In this document: one piece after another, positions 1 to 10,228 of the stretch
Layout of the letters: every line of letters starts with the position of its first letter
How positions within the stretch are numbered: the stretch's first letter is position 1
DNA from: Nocardioides szechwanensis
Lineage (GTDB): Bacteria; Actinomycetota; Actinomycetes; Propionibacteriales; Nocardioidaceae
DNA length: 64,000 nt
Direction: 5' to 3'
NCBI RefSeq assembly: GCF_900103935.1
Contig: NZ_FNIC01000007.1
Span: 207,024-271,023, forward strand
The notes under the pieces: generated by a model
Database searches by the model: none
What the model was told of the DNA's origin: nothing
Seen by the model: only the letters and a program-made list of their open reading frames with translations
Program-made: the position numbers and the translations under genes

Positions 1-803
1 GCGTAGTCGTTGAGCGCGGTGGCGACCGAGCGGACCTCCTTGGGACCCCGGGCCTCGGCCCGGGCGTCGAGGTCGGTCCTGGTCATCTTCTGCACCGCGG
101 ACTCGAGCGATCGCAGCGGCTCCGAGATCTCGTTGAGCAGCCGGTTCCGGAAGCGGCCGACGAGGTACCACGCGGCCAGCGCCAGCAGGGCGACCGCGAC
201 GATCGTGCCGCGGAAGAGCAGCGTCGCCTCGCTGCGACCGTCACGGACCCGGGCGTCGAAGGCCGACTGGGTCTCCTGGTGGGCGGCCTCGAGCTTGCTG
301 TACAGGTCCTGGCCGACGCGGAAGCGCTGCGGGTTGAAGGTGCCCGGGCCGCCCTTGGCGACGATCCTCGGCTCCGCGTACGAGTCGACCCACGCCTGGG
401 TGCGCTCCTCGAGGCGGGCCACCAGCAGGTCCAGCTCGGCGTCGTCCGCGGCGAACTGGCGGACCTTCTGCTGGTCGGCGGGGAGCCGGCGCTCGGCCTG
501 GCCGTAGTCGTCGACGGCCGAGCTCCGCCCGCTCAGCGCCCACGTGCTGACCGCGGCGTTCATCTCGGTCAGGTCCTGGAGGACCGCGGCGTTGGCGTCG
601 GCCGCGGGCTGGACCTCGTCGGAGAGGTAGGAGACGGCGCGGAACGAGAGCACCATCCCGGCGATGGCGACCAGCGCCATCACGACCACCAGGGCGCCGA
701 AGCGGAAGAGGACGGGGGTCACCAGGCGGGCGACGGGCCGCCCGGGGTCGGTCTTGGGCGTGCGCTTGCTGGGAACAGGGGTTTTGGACACAGCTCTGTC
801 CAC
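1..803 (-). CDS. Sensor histidine kinase, N-terminal part (CHASE3-like + HAMP), cut by window edge
   Basis: This is the first 267 codons of a membrane sensor that runs off the left edge. The frame starts at a GTG (803) just after a GGAAGGGGGG ribosome site; a second GTG at 791 is possible. A basic cytoplasmic tail is followed by a membrane segment (about residues 30-56), a roughly 135-residue extracytoplasmic helical region resembling CHASE3, a second membrane segment (about 198-216), and the start of a HAMP linker (about 215-268). The kinase domain should lie beyond the window, so the kinase identity is inferred from domain order. It lies 101 bp downstream of a receiver-only response regulator on the same strand, its probable partner. 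A chemoreceptor is the main alternative. Confidence 0.75.
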   Translation of the reverse strand, partial: MDRAVSKTPVPSKRTPKTDPGRPVARLVTPVLFRFGALVVVMALVAIAGMVLSFRAVSYLSDEVQPAADANAAVLQDLTEMNAAVSTWALSGRSSAVDDYGQAERRLPADQQKVRQFAADDAELDLLVARLEERTQAWVDSYAEPRIVAKGGPGTFNPQRFRVGQDLYSKLEAAHQETQSAFDARVRDGRSEATLLFRGTIVAVALLALAAWYLVGRFRNRLLNEISEPLRSLESAVQKMTRTDLDARAEARGPKEVRSVATALNDY

Positions 804-904
804 GGTCCCCCCTTCCGGTGTGTGACGATCCCCCAACCGTCGGCCTACACATTACCGCGAGTCCGGGCTGGCCGGACCACAACGTCAGGACACGAGAGAG
901 GCTT

Positions 905-1288
<384 letters not shown>

Positions 1289-1344
1289 GGCGTACCTCTT
1301 CCCCCTGTTTGAAGACTGCTTGGTCAGACTAGCCCTGCCGGACG

Positions 1345-3336
1345 TCAGTCGTCCTGACCTCCGGGAGTCGGCGTGGTCTTCTGCACCTGCATGAGGAACT
1401 CCAGGTTGCTCTGCGACTTCTTCAGCCGCTCGAGCAACAGCTCGAGGGCCTGCTGGCTGTCGAGTCCGGAGAGGACCCGGCGCAGCTTCCAGATGATCGC
1501 CAGCTCCTCCTTGCTCATCAGGAGCTCCTCGCGCCGGGTGCCGGACTGGACGGCGTCGATCGCGGGGAAGATGCGCTTGTCGGCGAAGTCGCGGCGTAGC
1601 CGGATCTCCATGTTTCCGGTGCCCTTGAACTCCTCGAAGATCACCTCGTCCATCTTCGAGCCGCTCTCGATCAGCGCGGTCGCGAGGATGGTGAGCGAGC
1701 CGCCGTTCTCGATGTTGCGCGCGGCGCCGAAGAACTTCTTCGGCGGGTAGAGCGCCGCGGAGTCGACGCCGCCGGACAGGATCCGGCCGCTCGGCGGGGC
1801 GGCGAGGTTGTAGGCGCGCCCGAGGCGGGTGATGCCGTCGAGCAGCACGACCACGTCGTGGCCGAGCTCGACCAGCCGCTTGGCGCGCTCGATGGCCAGC
1901 TCCGCGACCATCGTGTGGTCGGAGGCCGGACGGTCGAAGGTCGAGGAGATGACCTCGCCCTTGACCGAGCGCTCGAAGTCGGTGACCTCCTCGGGGCGCT
2001 CGTCGACCAGGACCACCATCAGGTGGCACTCAGGGTTGTTGGTCGTGATCGAGTTGGCGATCGACTGCATGATCATCGTCTTGCCGGCCTTGGAGGGCGA
2101 CACGATCAGGCCGCGCTGGCCCTTCCCGATCGGGGCGGCGATGTCGATGACCCGCCCGATCAGGTTGCCCGGCTCGGTCTCGAGGCGCAGGCGCTCCGAG
2201 GCGTAGAGCGGGGTGAGCTTCTGGAACTCGACGCGGTGCTTGGCGGTCTCGGGGTCGCCGCCGTTGACGCTCTCGATGCGCACCATCGGGTTGAACTTCG
2301 CCTTGCTCTCGCCCTCGCGCGGCTGGCGGACCTCGCCGACGATCGCGTCACCGCGGCGCAGACCGTACTTGCGGACCATCGACAACGAGACGTAGACGTC
2401 CTCGGGGCCGGGGAGGTAGCCGCTGGTGCGCACGAAGGCGTAGTTGTCGAGCACGTCGAGGATGCCGGCGGCGGGCACCAGCACGTCGTCCTCGAGGATC
2501 GTGGTGTCGGGCTCGTGGCGCTGGCTCCCGGTCCCGCCGCCCGTGGGGGCGCCGGGGCGGTTGGCGCGGTCACGTCCGCGGCGGCGACGGTTGCGCCCGC
2601 CGCCCTCCTCGGTGCCGCCCTGGTTGCGGTCCTGGTTGGCCCGGTCCTGGTTCGCCCTGTCCTGGTTCGCCCTGTCCTGGTTCGCCCTGTCCTGGTTCGC
2701 CCGGTCCTGGTTCGCCCGGTCCTGGTTCGCCCGGTCCTGCTGGGCGCGGTCCTGGTTGGCGCGGTCCTGGTTGGCCCGGTCCTGCTGGGCGCGGTCGCTG
2801 CCGCCCTGGTTGCCCTGGTTGCCCTGGTTGCCCTGGCTGCGCTGGTTGGCGTCCTGGTGGTCACGGTTGCGGGTGCGGGTGCGCTCGCCCTGGGAGCCGG
2901 ACGGCGCGTTGCGCTGGTGGTCGCGGTTGCCGTCGCGCTGGGCGCTGTCGTCCCGCGCCTCGCCCTGGCTCTCCTGTACGGCGGGCTCAGCCTCGCGCTT
3001 CGCGGCGGGCCTGTCCTCGCGGGGAGCCTTCTCCTCGCGGGGAGCCTTCTCCTCGCGGGGAGCCTTCTCCTCGCGGGGAGCCTTCTCCTCGCGGGGAGCC
3101 TTCTCCTCGCGCGGTGCCTTGGCCTTGGCCTCGGAGGCGTTCGACTTGCCGCCCTGGGCGGCCTTGATCGCCTCGACGAGCTGCGCCTTCTTCATGGCGC
3201 CTGCGCCCGAGATGCCCATGCCGCCGGCCATCGACTTGAGGTCGGCGAGCAGCATGGAGTTGAGTCCGCCGCCGCGCTTCTTCGGGGCCGCAACGGCCTC
3301 GGGTGCGTCACTGGTGGATTCGGATGTTTCGGTCAC
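1345..3336 (-). CDS. rho: Transcription termination factor Rho with repeat-rich N-terminal insertion
   Basis: ATP-dependent RNA helicase that terminates transcription; 663 residues against about 420 for E. coli Rho. The Rho N-terminal helical domain (about residues 25-62) is separated from the RNA-binding cold-shock-like domain (about 285-345) by a long disordered arginine/glutamine/asparagine-rich insertion. That insertion contains six KAPRE repeats and about eleven (N/Q)QDRA repeats. The ATPase core carries the P-loop SPSKAGKT near residue 412 and the VLVDERPEEVTD Walker B/Q-loop region. Start is GTG at 3336 behind GGAAGGA. Long N-terminal insertions are typical of actinobacterial Rho; the near-perfect DNA repeats here are striking. 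It is downstream of thrB as in mycobacteria, but separated by 251 bp. Confidence 0.97.
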   Translation of the reverse strand: MTETSESTSDAPEAVAAPKKRGGGLNSMLLADLKSMAGGMGISGAGAMKKAQLVEAIKAAQGGKSNASEAKAKAPREEKAPREEKAPREEKAPREEKAPREEKAPREDRPAAKREAEPAVQESQGEARDDSAQRDGNRDHQRNAPSGSQGERTRTRNRDHQDANQRSQGNQGNQGNQGGSDRAQQDRANQDRANQDRAQQDRANQDRANQDRANQDRANQDRANQDRANQDRANQDRNQGGTEEGGGRNRRRRGRDRANRPGAPTGGGTGSQRHEPDTTILEDDVLVPAAGILDVLDNYAFVRTSGYLPGPEDVYVSLSMVRKYGLRRGDAIVGEVRQPREGESKAKFNPMVRIESVNGGDPETAKHRVEFQKLTPLYASERLRLETEPGNLIGRVIDIAAPIGKGQRGLIVSPSKAGKTMIMQSIANSITTNNPECHLMVVLVDERPEEVTDFERSVKGEVISSTFDRPASDHTMVAELAIERAKRLVELGHDVVVLLDGITRLGRAYNLAAPPSGRILSGGVDSAALYPPKKFFGAARNIENGGSLTILATALIESGSKMDEVIFEEFKGTGNMEIRLRRDFADKRIFPAIDAVQSGTRREELLMSKEELAIIWKLRRVLSGLDSQQALELLLERLKKSQSNLEFLMQVQKTTPTPGGQDD
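2627..2791. repeat. 15-bp tandem repeat in rho, 11 units, encoding (N/Q)QDRA
   Basis: Eleven in-frame 15-bp units of the type cggtcctggttcgcc occur head to tail and differ only at a few positions. They encode the (N/Q)QDRA pentapeptides in the disordered insertion of Rho, around residues 181-236. Unit length is a multiple of three, so gain or loss of units keeps the frame. Confidence 0.95.
3019..3108. repeat. 18-bp perfect tandem repeat in rho, 5 units, encoding EKAPRE
   Basis: Five identical 18-bp copies of gcggggagccttctcctc lie end to end, flanked by diverged partial copies. On the minus strand they encode the charged EKAPRE hexapeptide repeated in the N-terminal insertion of Rho (about residues 75-108). 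Perfect identity between copies suggests recent expansion or ongoing homogenisation. Confidence 0.96.
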
Positions 3337-3587
3337 GTGAGGTCCTTCCCACGCTCAGGCCGAAGCGGTGAGTCCACCGCCGGCCGCCTGGTCAATGCCC
3401 CGCCTCGACGCCAGCACGCGCCCTCGGGAGGGCTGGCGGGTACGGAGATGCTCCGCATGGTCCAAGGATGGGGTTTCGCACCACAGGGATTGACTGTCGA
3501 AGACAGTGGTCACACAAGGGCGCAACGCCTAAGATTCTGGCGCCGCGTCAATGTATCACTCGTCTCACTGGTCCCGGCAGCACACCG
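3337..3587 (-). promoter_or_regulatory. rho leader / thrB-rho intergenic region
   Basis: These 251 bp between the thrB stop and the rho start contain no convincing gene. On the minus strand there is a TTGACG -35-like element (3546-3551) and a small ACTGTC-TTC-GACAGT hairpin (3493-3507). The hairpin is too short to be a confident terminator. The spacing suggests that rho has its own promoter and a leader of up to about 200 nt. Rho leaders are often autoregulatory in other bacteria, but nothing here proves that. Confidence 0.35.
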
Positions 3588-4496
3588 TCACGCGAGACCG
3601 GCGCCGTCGTGGTCGACGGTGAGGTGGTGGGCGGCCCAGCCCTCCGGTGCGTGAGCGAGCAGCGCGTCCGCGCTCGCCGCCTCGGGCCAGCCGCAGAAGG
3701 CGAGCACGGTCGGCCCGGCCCCCGAGACCACGGCCGCGACGCCCTCGGCGCGCAACCGGTCGACCAGCGCCAGCGACTCCGGCATGGCCGCGCGGCGGTA
3801 GTCCTGGTGGAGGTAGTCGCGGGTCCCGCGCCACAGCTGGTCGGGGCGTCCGGCGAGCGCCGCGACCAGCAGCGCCGTACGCCCAGCGTCGGCGGCGGCG
3901 TCCGCGTGCGGCACGGTGGCCGGCAGCAGCCCGCGGGCCAGCTCGGTGGAGACGCCGGTGGGTGGCACGAACACCACCGCGGTGACCTGCGGGTCGACCG
4001 GCGACTCCACGGCGTAGAACTCACCGTCGTCGCTGCCGGAGACGACGAAGCCGCCGTAGAGCGCCGGGGCGACGTTGTCGGGGTGTCCCTCGAGCCGGGC
4101 GGCGACCCTGAAGAGAGCGTCGTCGCCGAGCAGCGCGTCACCGTCGACGACGAGCGCGCGCGCCAGGACCAGGCCGCCCACGATGGCCGCCGACGACGAG
4201 CCGAGGCCACGCGCGTGAGGGATGACGTTGGTGCATGACAGGCGCAGCCCGGTCGGCTGGCCGCCCAGCTCCTCGAAGCCGGCGCGCATCGCCTTCACGA
4301 CGAGGTGCGACTCGTCGAGAGGTACGGCGTCCGCCCCGGCGCCCTGCACCTCGACGTCAAGGCCGTCGGGCAGCACCTGCGCCTCGAGCCGGTCGCGCAG
4401 GTCGAGGGCCAGCCCGAGCGAGTCGAAGCCCGGCCCGAGGTTGGCCGAGGTGGCCGGGACCGAGACTCGGACCGGCCCCTCGACGAAGCGCACCAT
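3588..4496 (-). CDS. thrB: Homoserine kinase
   Basis: Phosphorylates homoserine with ATP to O-phosphohomoserine, the substrate of the threonine synthase encoded just upstream. The 302-residue protein is a GHMP-family kinase: it has the N-terminal substrate motif VPATSANLGPGFDS (about residues 13-26), the phosphate-binding glycine/serine loop GLGSSSAAIVGG (about 97-108), and the C-terminal motif VVSGAGPTV. Its ATG overlaps the thrC stop by one base (TGATG), so the two are translationally coupled. An open frame continues upstream antisense to thrC in a shadow frame, but the ATG at 4496 gives the normal family N-terminus. Confidence 0.96.
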   Translation of the reverse strand: MVRFVEGPVRVSVPATSANLGPGFDSLGLALDLRDRLEAQVLPDGLDVEVQGAGADAVPLDESHLVVKAMRAGFEELGGQPTGLRLSCTNVIPHARGLGSSSAAIVGGLVLARALVVDGDALLGDDALFRVAARLEGHPDNVAPALYGGFVVSGSDDGEFYAVESPVDPQVTAVVFVPPTGVSTELARGLLPATVPHADAAADAGRTALLVAALAGRPDQLWRGTRDYLHQDYRRAAMPESLALVDRLRAEGVAAVVSGAGPTVLAFCGWPEAASADALLAHAPEGWAAHHLTVDHDGAGLA

Positions 4497-5596
4497 CAGA
4501 TGAGGCCGGCAGCGCGGGCCGCCTCGGTGACGTCCGCGTCGATGACGGTGTCGACGATGCTCTGCCCGGAGCTGGTGAAGCCCTCGAGCGCGGTGACGGT
4601 GTCCTTGAGCCCGTGACCGGTGACCGTGACCGCCACGGTCTTGCCGGCGTAGGACTCGCCCTGAGCGAGCTCCTGCAGGAGACCGGCGATGCCGGCGGCT
4701 GAGGCCGGCTCCACGAAGACGCCGTCGCGGGACGCCAGCTCGCGCTGGGCGGAGAGGATCTGGTCGTCGGAGACCGCCGCGAAGCGCCCGCCCGACTCGT
4801 TGCGGGCGGTCTCGGCCAGCTTCCACGACGCGGGGTTGCCGATCCGGATGGCCGTGGCCTTGGTCTCGGGGTCGGGGAACGGCTCGCCGGTCACCAGCGG
4901 CGCGGCTCCCTCGGCCTGGAAGCCGCGCATGACCGGGGTCTTCGAGGCCTCGCCGATCCGGTGGTACTGCGTGTAGCCGAGCCAGTAGGCCGCGATGTTG
5001 CCGGCGTTGCCCACCGGGAGCAGGTGGTAGTCGGGGGCGTCGCCCAGGAAGTCGACGATCTCGAAGGCGGCGGTCTTCTGGCCCTCGAGGCGCGCGGGGT
5101 TGACCGAGTTGACCAGCGCGACGGGGTACTCCCAGGCCATCTGCCGGGCGAGAGCGAGGCAGTGGTCGAAGTTGCCGCGGACCATGAGCACCTGGGCGCC
5201 GTGCAGGATCGCCTGCGCCATCTTGCCTGCGGCGATCTTGCCCTCGGGCACCAGCACGAGCGGCTTGAGACCGGCCTTGGCGGCGTAGGCGGCCATCGAC
5301 GCGGACGTGTTGCCGGTCGACGCGCAGACCACGGCCTGGGCGCCGTCGGCCTTGGCGACCGAGATCGCCGTGGTCATGCCGCGGTCCTTGAAGGAGCCGG
5401 TCGGGTTGTTGCCCTCGACCTTGAGCCACACCTCCGCGCCGGTCAGCCCGGAGAGCCACTCGGAGAAGACGAGCGGGGTGCCGCCCTCGCGCAGGGTGAC
5501 CGCGGGGATTCCCTCGGGGATCTCGAGCAGCTCGCGGTACTCCTCGATGACGCCGCGCCACTGGTGGGTGCGGGTCGCGGTCCGTTCGCCGTTCAT
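4496..5596 (-). CDS. thrC: Threonine synthase
   Basis: PLP enzyme converting O-phosphohomoserine to threonine, the last step of the pathway. The 366-residue length fits the short actinobacterial class. The PLP lysine is Lys70 in [10 protein letters not shown], and the glycine-rich PLP phosphate loop is visible as PVGNAGNI. The ATG overlaps the hom stop by four bases (ATGA), and the stop overlaps the thrB start, so hom-thrC-thrB forms one coupled operon. Confidence 0.97.
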   Translation of the reverse strand: MNGERTATRTHQWRGVIEEYRELLEIPEGIPAVTLREGGTPLVFSEWLSGLTGAEVWLKVEGNNPTGSFKDRGMTTAISVAKADGAQAVVCASTGNTSASMAAYAAKAGLKPLVLVPEGKIAAGKMAQAILHGAQVLMVRGNFDHCLALARQMAWEYPVALVNSVNPARLEGQKTAAFEIVDFLGDAPDYHLLPVGNAGNIAAYWLGYTQYHRIGEASKTPVMRGFQAEGAAPLVTGEPFPDPETKATAIRIGNPASWKLAETARNESGGRFAAVSDDQILSAQRELASRDGVFVEPASAAGIAGLLQELAQGESYAGKTVAVTVTGHGLKDTVTALEGFTSSGQSIVDTVIDADVTEAARAAGLI

Positions 5597-6906
5597 TCGG
5601 TGTCTCCTTCGACCCGCATCACCGAGGTGACCTCGCGGACGATATCCATGCCTCGCAGGTGCTCGACGGTGGCGCTGAGCTGGGCGTCGGTGGCCTCGTG
5701 GGAGACCACGACGAGCTGGGCGTCGTCGCCGCGCCCTTCCTGGCGCACCGTCTGGATCGACACGTCGTGCTCGGCGAAGGCCTGCGCGACCGAGGCCAGG
5801 ACGCCGGCGCGGTCGTCGACGTCGATGGCCACGTGATAGCGGGTGCGGGTCTCCCCCATCGGCAGCACCGCCCGGTCGGCGTACGCCGACTCGCCGGGCC
5901 CGCGGGTGCCGGCAAGGTGGTTGCGGGCCACCGTGACCAGGTCACCGAGGACCGCCGAGGCGGTCGGGGCGCCACCGGCGCCGGGGCCGTAGAACATCAG
6001 CTGACCGGCGGCCTCGGACTCGACGAACACCGCGTTGTAGGCCTCGCGCACGCTGGCGAGCGGGTGGGATCGCGGGATCATCGCGGGGTGCACGCGGACC
6101 GACACGGCGTCGCCGTCGGGGCCCGGCCGGAGCTCGGCGATCGCGAGCAGCTTGACCACGCTGTTCATCTCGCGGGCGGACTGGACGTCGGCCGCGGTGA
6201 CCTCCGAGATGCCCTCACGGTGCACGTCGGCGGCGGTCACCCGGCTGTGGAACGCCAGCGACGCCAGGATGGCGGCCTTGGCTGCGGCGTCGAAACCCTC
6301 GACGTCGGCGGTCGGGTCAGCCTCGGCGTAGCCGAGCTCCTGGGCCTCCTCGAGCGCCTCGGCGAAGCCGGCGCCCGAGCTGTCCATCTTGTCCAGGATG
6401 AAGTTGGTGGTGCCGTTGACGATGCCCAGGACCCGGGTCACCTTGTCGCCGGCGAGCGACTCGCGCAGCGGTCGCAGGATCGGGATGGCGCCGGCCACCG
6501 CGGCCTCGTAGTAGAGGTCGCGGCCGGCCTTCTCGGCCGCCTCGAAGAGGGTCGGCCCGTCCTCGGCGAGCAACGCCTTGTTGGCGGTGACCACGGAGGC
6601 GCCGTGCTCGAGAGCGGAGAGGATCAGCGACCGGGCCGGCTCGATGCCCCCGATCACCTCGATGACCAGGTCGACGTCGTCGCGGCTGACCAGCCCGGCG
6701 GCGTCGGTGGTCAGCAGCCCCTCGGGTACGTCGACCTCGCGCGGGGCGTCGATCCGGCGCACGGCGACCCCGGCGAGCTCGACCCGCGTCCCGACCCGCG
6801 CTGCGAGGTCGCCGGCCTGCTCGGTGAGCAGCCGCACGACCTGCGAACCGACGGAGCCACAGCCGAGAACTGCCACCTTGAGCGGCTTCTGACCCTCACA
6901 CATCAC
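5593..6906 (-). CDS. hom: Homoserine dehydrogenase with C-terminal ACT domain
   Basis: NAD(P)-dependent reduction of aspartate semialdehyde to homoserine at the threonine/methionine branch point. The 437-residue protein has a Rossmann motif [11 protein letters not shown] near residues 13-23, a central homoserine-dehydrogenase domain with NGTTNFIL and [16 protein letters not shown], and a C-terminal ACT domain (about residues 350-425, [17 protein letters not shown]) typical of threonine feedback control. Start is either GTG at 6906, giving a GTGA overlap with the lysA stop, or the next codon, ATG at 6903. Both are compatible with coupling to lysA. Confidence 0.96.
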   Translation of the reverse strand: MMCEGQKPLKVAVLGCGSVGSQVVRLLTEQAGDLAARVGTRVELAGVAVRRIDAPREVDVPEGLLTTDAAGLVSRDDVDLVIEVIGGIEPARSLILSALEHGASVVTANKALLAEDGPTLFEAAEKAGRDLYYEAAVAGAIPILRPLRESLAGDKVTRVLGIVNGTTNFILDKMDSSGAGFAEALEEAQELGYAEADPTADVEGFDAAAKAAILASLAFHSRVTAADVHREGISEVTAADVQSAREMNSVVKLLAIAELRPGPDGDAVSVRVHPAMIPRSHPLASVREAYNAVFVESEAAGQLMFYGPGAGGAPTASAVLGDLVTVARNHLAGTRGPGESAYADRAVLPMGETRTRYHVAIDVDDRAGVLASVAQAFAEHDVSIQTVRQEGRGDDAQLVVVSHEATDAQLSATVEHLRGMDIVREVTSVMRVEGDTE

Positions 6907-8297
6907 GCACCAACATCCGTTGCCAACAAGTCGTCCTCAGTCTCGCGCCGCACGATCACTCGTGCGACGCCGTCCCGCACCGCGATCACCGGGGGTCGCA
7001 GCGCGTGGTTGTAGTTGGACGCCATCGACCGGCAGTAGGCGCCGGTGCCCGGGACCGCCAGTAGATCACCAGGAGCGAGGTCGGAGGGCAGGAACTCGTC
7101 CTTGACCACGATGTCGCCCGCCTCGCAGTGCTTGCCGACGACCCGGGTCAGCATCGGCGGCGCCTGGGACTCGCGCGACGCGAGGGTGCAGGAGTAGTCG
7201 GCGTCGTAGAGGGCGGTGCGGATGTTGTCGCTCATCCCGCCGTCGACGGAGACGTAGGTGCGCACGGCGCCGCCGTCGAGCGCGACCGGCTTGACGGTCC
7301 CGATCGTGTAGACGGTGCACATCGCGGGCCCGACGATCGCGCGGCCGGGCTCGATCGACAGGCGCGGCTCGGCGATGCCCAGCGCGCGGCACTCGTGCTC
7401 GACGATCTTGCTCATCTCGGTGGCGAGCTGTGCAGGGTCGGACGGGTCGTCCTGGGTCGTGTAGGCGATGCCGAAGCCGCCGCCGAGGTCCATCTCCGGC
7501 ATCGTCACCCCGACCTCGGTCGACACGGTGGCGTGCAGCGCCAGCACCCGGCGGGCGGCCACCTCGAACCCGGAGGAGTCGAAGATCTGGCTGCCGATGT
7601 GGGAGTGGAGGCCCAGCAGCTCGAGCCCGTCGGCCGCGACGACGCGGCGTACGGCCTCGAGGGCGTCGCCGGAGGTGATCGAGAAACCGAACTTCTGGTC
7701 CTCGTGCGCGGTGGCGATGTACTCGTGGGTGTGGGCCTCGACCCCGGCCGTCACCCGCACCATCACGCGCGTGGTGGTGCCGAGGTCGGCGGCGACCTGG
7801 CCCAGCCGCTCGATCTCGATGAAGCTGTCGACGATGATCCGGCCGACACCGGCGGCGACGGCCCGGCGCAGCTCGGGGTAGGTCTTGTTGTTGCCGTGAT
7901 AGCCGATCCGGGCCGGGTCGAAGCCCGCCTTGAGCGCGACCGTGAGCTCGCCCGACGAGCACACGTCGAGGTTGAGGCCCTCCTCAGCCACCCACCTCGC
8001 GACCGTGGTGCACAGGAACGCCTTGCCGGCGTAGAAGACGTCATAGGCCGCGAACGCGTCGCGGAACGCGCGGGCCCGGGCGCGGAAGTCGTCCTCGTCG
8101 AGGACGTACGCCGGGGTGTTGAACTCCGCGACCACGTCGGCCACCGCCACTCCCCCGACGGTCAGCTCGCCGTCGACCTTGTGGGCGGTGCTGGACCACA
8201 GCAGCGGCACCAGCGCGTTGGGGTCGGCGGGCTCGCGCAACCAGGACGGCCCGCGCAGGGCGCCCGGAGCGTGGGCCCAGCCGGCTTCGTGGGTCAC
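6903..8297 (-). CDS. lysA: Diaminopimelate decarboxylase
   Basis: PLP enzyme that decarboxylates meso-diaminopimelate to lysine. The 464-residue protein has a fold-III alanine-racemase-like barrel. The PLP lysine is in VFYAGKAFL, the glycine-rich PLP-phosphate loop is DLGGGFGIAY, and the substrate motifs SIEPGRAIVG and DGGMSDNIR are present. The GTG start at 8297 lies four bases after the argS stop. An upstream in-frame extension to 8390 would run antisense-like sequence inside argS and has no family similarity. It ends overlapping the hom start. Confidence 0.95.
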   Translation of the reverse strand: MTHEAGWAHAPGALRGPSWLREPADPNALVPLLWSSTAHKVDGELTVGGVAVADVVAEFNTPAYVLDEDDFRARARAFRDAFAAYDVFYAGKAFLCTTVARWVAEEGLNLDVCSSGELTVALKAGFDPARIGYHGNNKTYPELRRAVAAGVGRIIVDSFIEIERLGQVAADLGTTTRVMVRVTAGVEAHTHEYIATAHEDQKFGFSITSGDALEAVRRVVAADGLELLGLHSHIGSQIFDSSGFEVAARRVLALHATVSTEVGVTMPEMDLGGGFGIAYTTQDDPSDPAQLATEMSKIVEHECRALGIAEPRLSIEPGRAIVGPAMCTVYTIGTVKPVALDGGAVRTYVSVDGGMSDNIRTALYDADYSCTLASRESQAPPMLTRVVGKHCEAGDIVVKDEFLPSDLAPGDLLAVPGTGAYCRSMASNYNHALRPPVIAVRDGVARVIVRRETEDDLLATDVGA

Positions 8298-8301
8298 CCG
8301 G

Positions 8302-9966
8302 TCACATTCTCTCGGGCGCGGAGACACCCAGGAGCGCGAGACCGTTGGCGAGCACGGTGCGCGTGGCGGCGACCAGCAGTAGCCGGGCACGGTGCAGGTC
8401 TGACGGCTCCTCGTCGCCCATGGGCAGCACCCGGCAGTTGTCGTAGAAGCGGTGGTAGTGCCCGGCGAGCGACTCGAGGTAGCGGGCCACGCGGTGCGGC
8501 TCGCGCAGCTGGGCGGCCGCCGTGATGACGCGAGGGAACTCCGCGAGCGCCCGGAGCAGCTCGCCCTCCTTCTCGTCGGAGAGCAGCGCCGGGTCGAACT
8601 CGCTGCCTGCGGGCTCGAGACCCAGCTGGGCGCCGTTGCGCAGGATCGAGGCGACCCGGGCGTGCGCGTACTGGACGTAGAACACCGGGTTGTCGCTGGA
8701 CTGCTTGGTCCACAGCCCCAGGTCGATGTCGATGGTCGAGTCGGAGCTGTAGCGCGCCAGGGCGTAGCGCGACGCGTCGACCCCGATCGCGTCGACGAGG
8801 TCGTCGATCGTCACGACCGTGCCGGCCCGCTTCGACATCCGCAGCGGCTCGCCGTCCTGGACCAGGTTGACCATCTGGCCGATCAGGATCTCGAGGTTCT
8901 CGTGCGGGGTGTCGCCGAACGCGGCGCACATCGCCATCATCCGACCGACATAGCCGTGATGGTCGGCGCCCAGCATGATGAAACAGCGGTCGAAGCCCCG
9001 CTCACGCTTGTCGAGGTAGTAGGCGAGGTCACCGGAGAGGTAGGAGCCCTCGCCGTCCGACTTGATGACCACCCGGTCCTTGTCGTCGCCGTACTTCTCG
9101 GTGGAGAGCCACAGGGCGCCGTCCTGCTCGTAGGTGTTGCCCAGCTCGGTGAGCCGCGCCACCGCCCGCTCGACCGCACCGCTCTTGTGCAGCTCGTCCT
9201 CATGGAAGTAGACGTCGAAGTCGACGCCGAAGTCGTGCAGGCTCTGCTTGATCTCGGCGAACATCATGTCGACGCCCCCTGCGCGGAACGCCTCCAGCGA
9301 CTCCTCCGGCGGCAGGTCGAGAGCGTCCGGCCGCTTCTCGATGACGGCGCGCGCGATGTCGTGGATGTACTGCCCGCCGTAGCCGTCGTCCGGGGCCGGC
9401 TCGCCCTTGGCGCTCGCCAGCAGCGACCGGCTGAACCGATCGATCTGGGCGCCGTGGTCGTTGAAGTAGTACTCCCGCGTCACCTCGGCCCCGGTCATGG
9501 AGAAGACCCGACCGAGGGCGTCGCCGACGGCCGCCCAGCGCACGCCACCGATGTGGAGCGGGCCCGTGGGGTTGGCGGAGACGAACTCCAGGTTGATCTT
9601 CTCGCCTGCGAACGCGTCGGAGGTGCCGTACGACGCACCGGCGGCGACGATCTGCTGCGCGACGATGCCCTGGGCGCCGGCCTCGACGGTGATGTTGAGG
9701 AACCCCGGACCGGCGATATCGACGCCGGCGACGCCGTCGATGGCGGCCAGGCCGCCCTGCACGAGCTCGGCGAAGGCGCGCGGGTTCATCCCGGCGCGCT
9801 TGCCGAGCTGCATCGCGATGTTGGTGGCGTAGTCGCCGTGACCCTTCTGCCGGGGTCGCTCCACCGTCACCGTCGTCGGGACACCGTCGGGCAGGGTGAT
9901 GGCACCCTCGTCGGACAGGGTCGTCAGGACATCGACGATCGCGGTGGAGAGCTGCTCTGGGGTCAC
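8302..9966 (-). CDS. argS: Arginyl-tRNA synthetase
   Basis: Class I aminoacyl-tRNA synthetase charging tRNA-Arg; 554 residues, normal for the family. An N-terminal Add-1 domain is followed by the HIGH-type signature [14 protein letters not shown] (about residues 130-143), the catalytic core, the KMSKS-type loop RMSKRAGT, and a C-terminal anticodon-binding DALR domain with [12 protein letters not shown] start at 9966. It heads the argS-lysA-hom-thrC-thrB cluster, the same order as in M. tuberculosis. Confidence 0.97.
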   Translation of the reverse strand: MTPEQLSTAIVDVLTTLSDEGAITLPDGVPTTVTVERPRQKGHGDYATNIAMQLGKRAGMNPRAFAELVQGGLAAIDGVAGVDIAGPGFLNITVEAGAQGIVAQQIVAAGASYGTSDAFAGEKINLEFVSANPTGPLHIGGVRWAAVGDALGRVFSMTGAEVTREYYFNDHGAQIDRFSRSLLASAKGEPAPDDGYGGQYIHDIARAVIEKRPDALDLPPEESLEAFRAGGVDMMFAEIKQSLHDFGVDFDVYFHEDELHKSGAVERAVARLTELGNTYEQDGALWLSTEKYGDDKDRVVIKSDGEGSYLSGDLAYYLDKRERGFDRCFIMLGADHHGYVGRMMAMCAAFGDTPHENLEILIGQMVNLVQDGEPLRMSKRAGTVVTIDDLVDAIGVDASRYALARYSSDSTIDIDLGLWTKQSSDNPVFYVQYAHARVASILRNGAQLGLEPAGSEFDPALLSDEKEGELLRALAEFPRVITAAAQLREPHRVARYLESLAGHYHRFYDNCRVLPMGDEEPSDLHRARLLLVAATRTVLANGLALLGVSAPERM

Positions 9967-10008
9967 CGGCCAAGACTATCGGCGTGGGGTGCGGGACTCC
10001 GAACCGGT

Positions 10009-10038
10009 TTCACCCCAGCCCGACCGCGCCTGTAAGGT
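10009..10038 (+). promoter_or_regulatory. Probable promoter of tRNA-Arg
   Basis: A TAAGGT -10 element (10033-10038) is preceded by TTCACC (10009-10014) with an 18-bp spacer, and the tRNA begins 16 bp after the -10 element. The match is good for an actinobacterial housekeeping promoter, though the -35 is weak. Confidence 0.5.
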
Positions 10039-10054
10039 CGTGCCGCACCCAAGA

Positions 10055-10126
10055 GCCCCCGTAGCTCAGGGGATAGAGCGCCGCCCTCCGGAGGCGGAAG
10101 CGCAGGTTCGAATCCTGCCGGGGGTA
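10055..10126 (+). tRNA. tRNA-Arg (anticodon CCG)
   Basis: A complete cloverleaf can be folded by eye. The 7-bp acceptor stem GCCCCCG/CGGGGGT has one G-U pair at the top. The D arm is GCTC...GAGC, the anticodon stem CCGCC/GGCGG encloses the loop CTCCGGA (anticodon CCG), and the T arm is GCAGG-TTCGAAT-CCTGC. The discriminator is A, and the CCA end is not encoded (ACCC follows). It decodes CGG, a common arginine codon in this GC-rich genome, and lies divergent from argS. Confidence 0.96.
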
Positions 10127-10228
10127 CCCATCACCACGGCGGGACGAAGGTCCCGGCCACCGACGCCCCCGGACCCTGGGCTGCCGGCATGACCCACGCC
10201 ATCCTGGAGTTGCTCCCTGGAGGCAGTC

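Noticed and set aside
2627..3108. CRISPR-like tandem repeats
   Set aside because: Repeats are contiguous with no unique spacers, in frame within rho, and there are no cas genes in the window.
3493..3507. Terminator for the thr operon
   Set aside because: A 6-bp stem without T-tract is too weak to call; kept only as part of the rho leader description.
1858..3654. Long plus-strand open frame antisense to rho, with VLVRPVLVRPVL repeats
   Set aside because: The repeats are the antisense reading of the (N/Q)QDRA and KAPRE repeats; rho is well supported.
8298..8390. Longer lysA start inside argS
   Set aside because: The added residues are low-complexity and not like any LysA N-terminus; GTG 8297 follows the argS stop by four bases.
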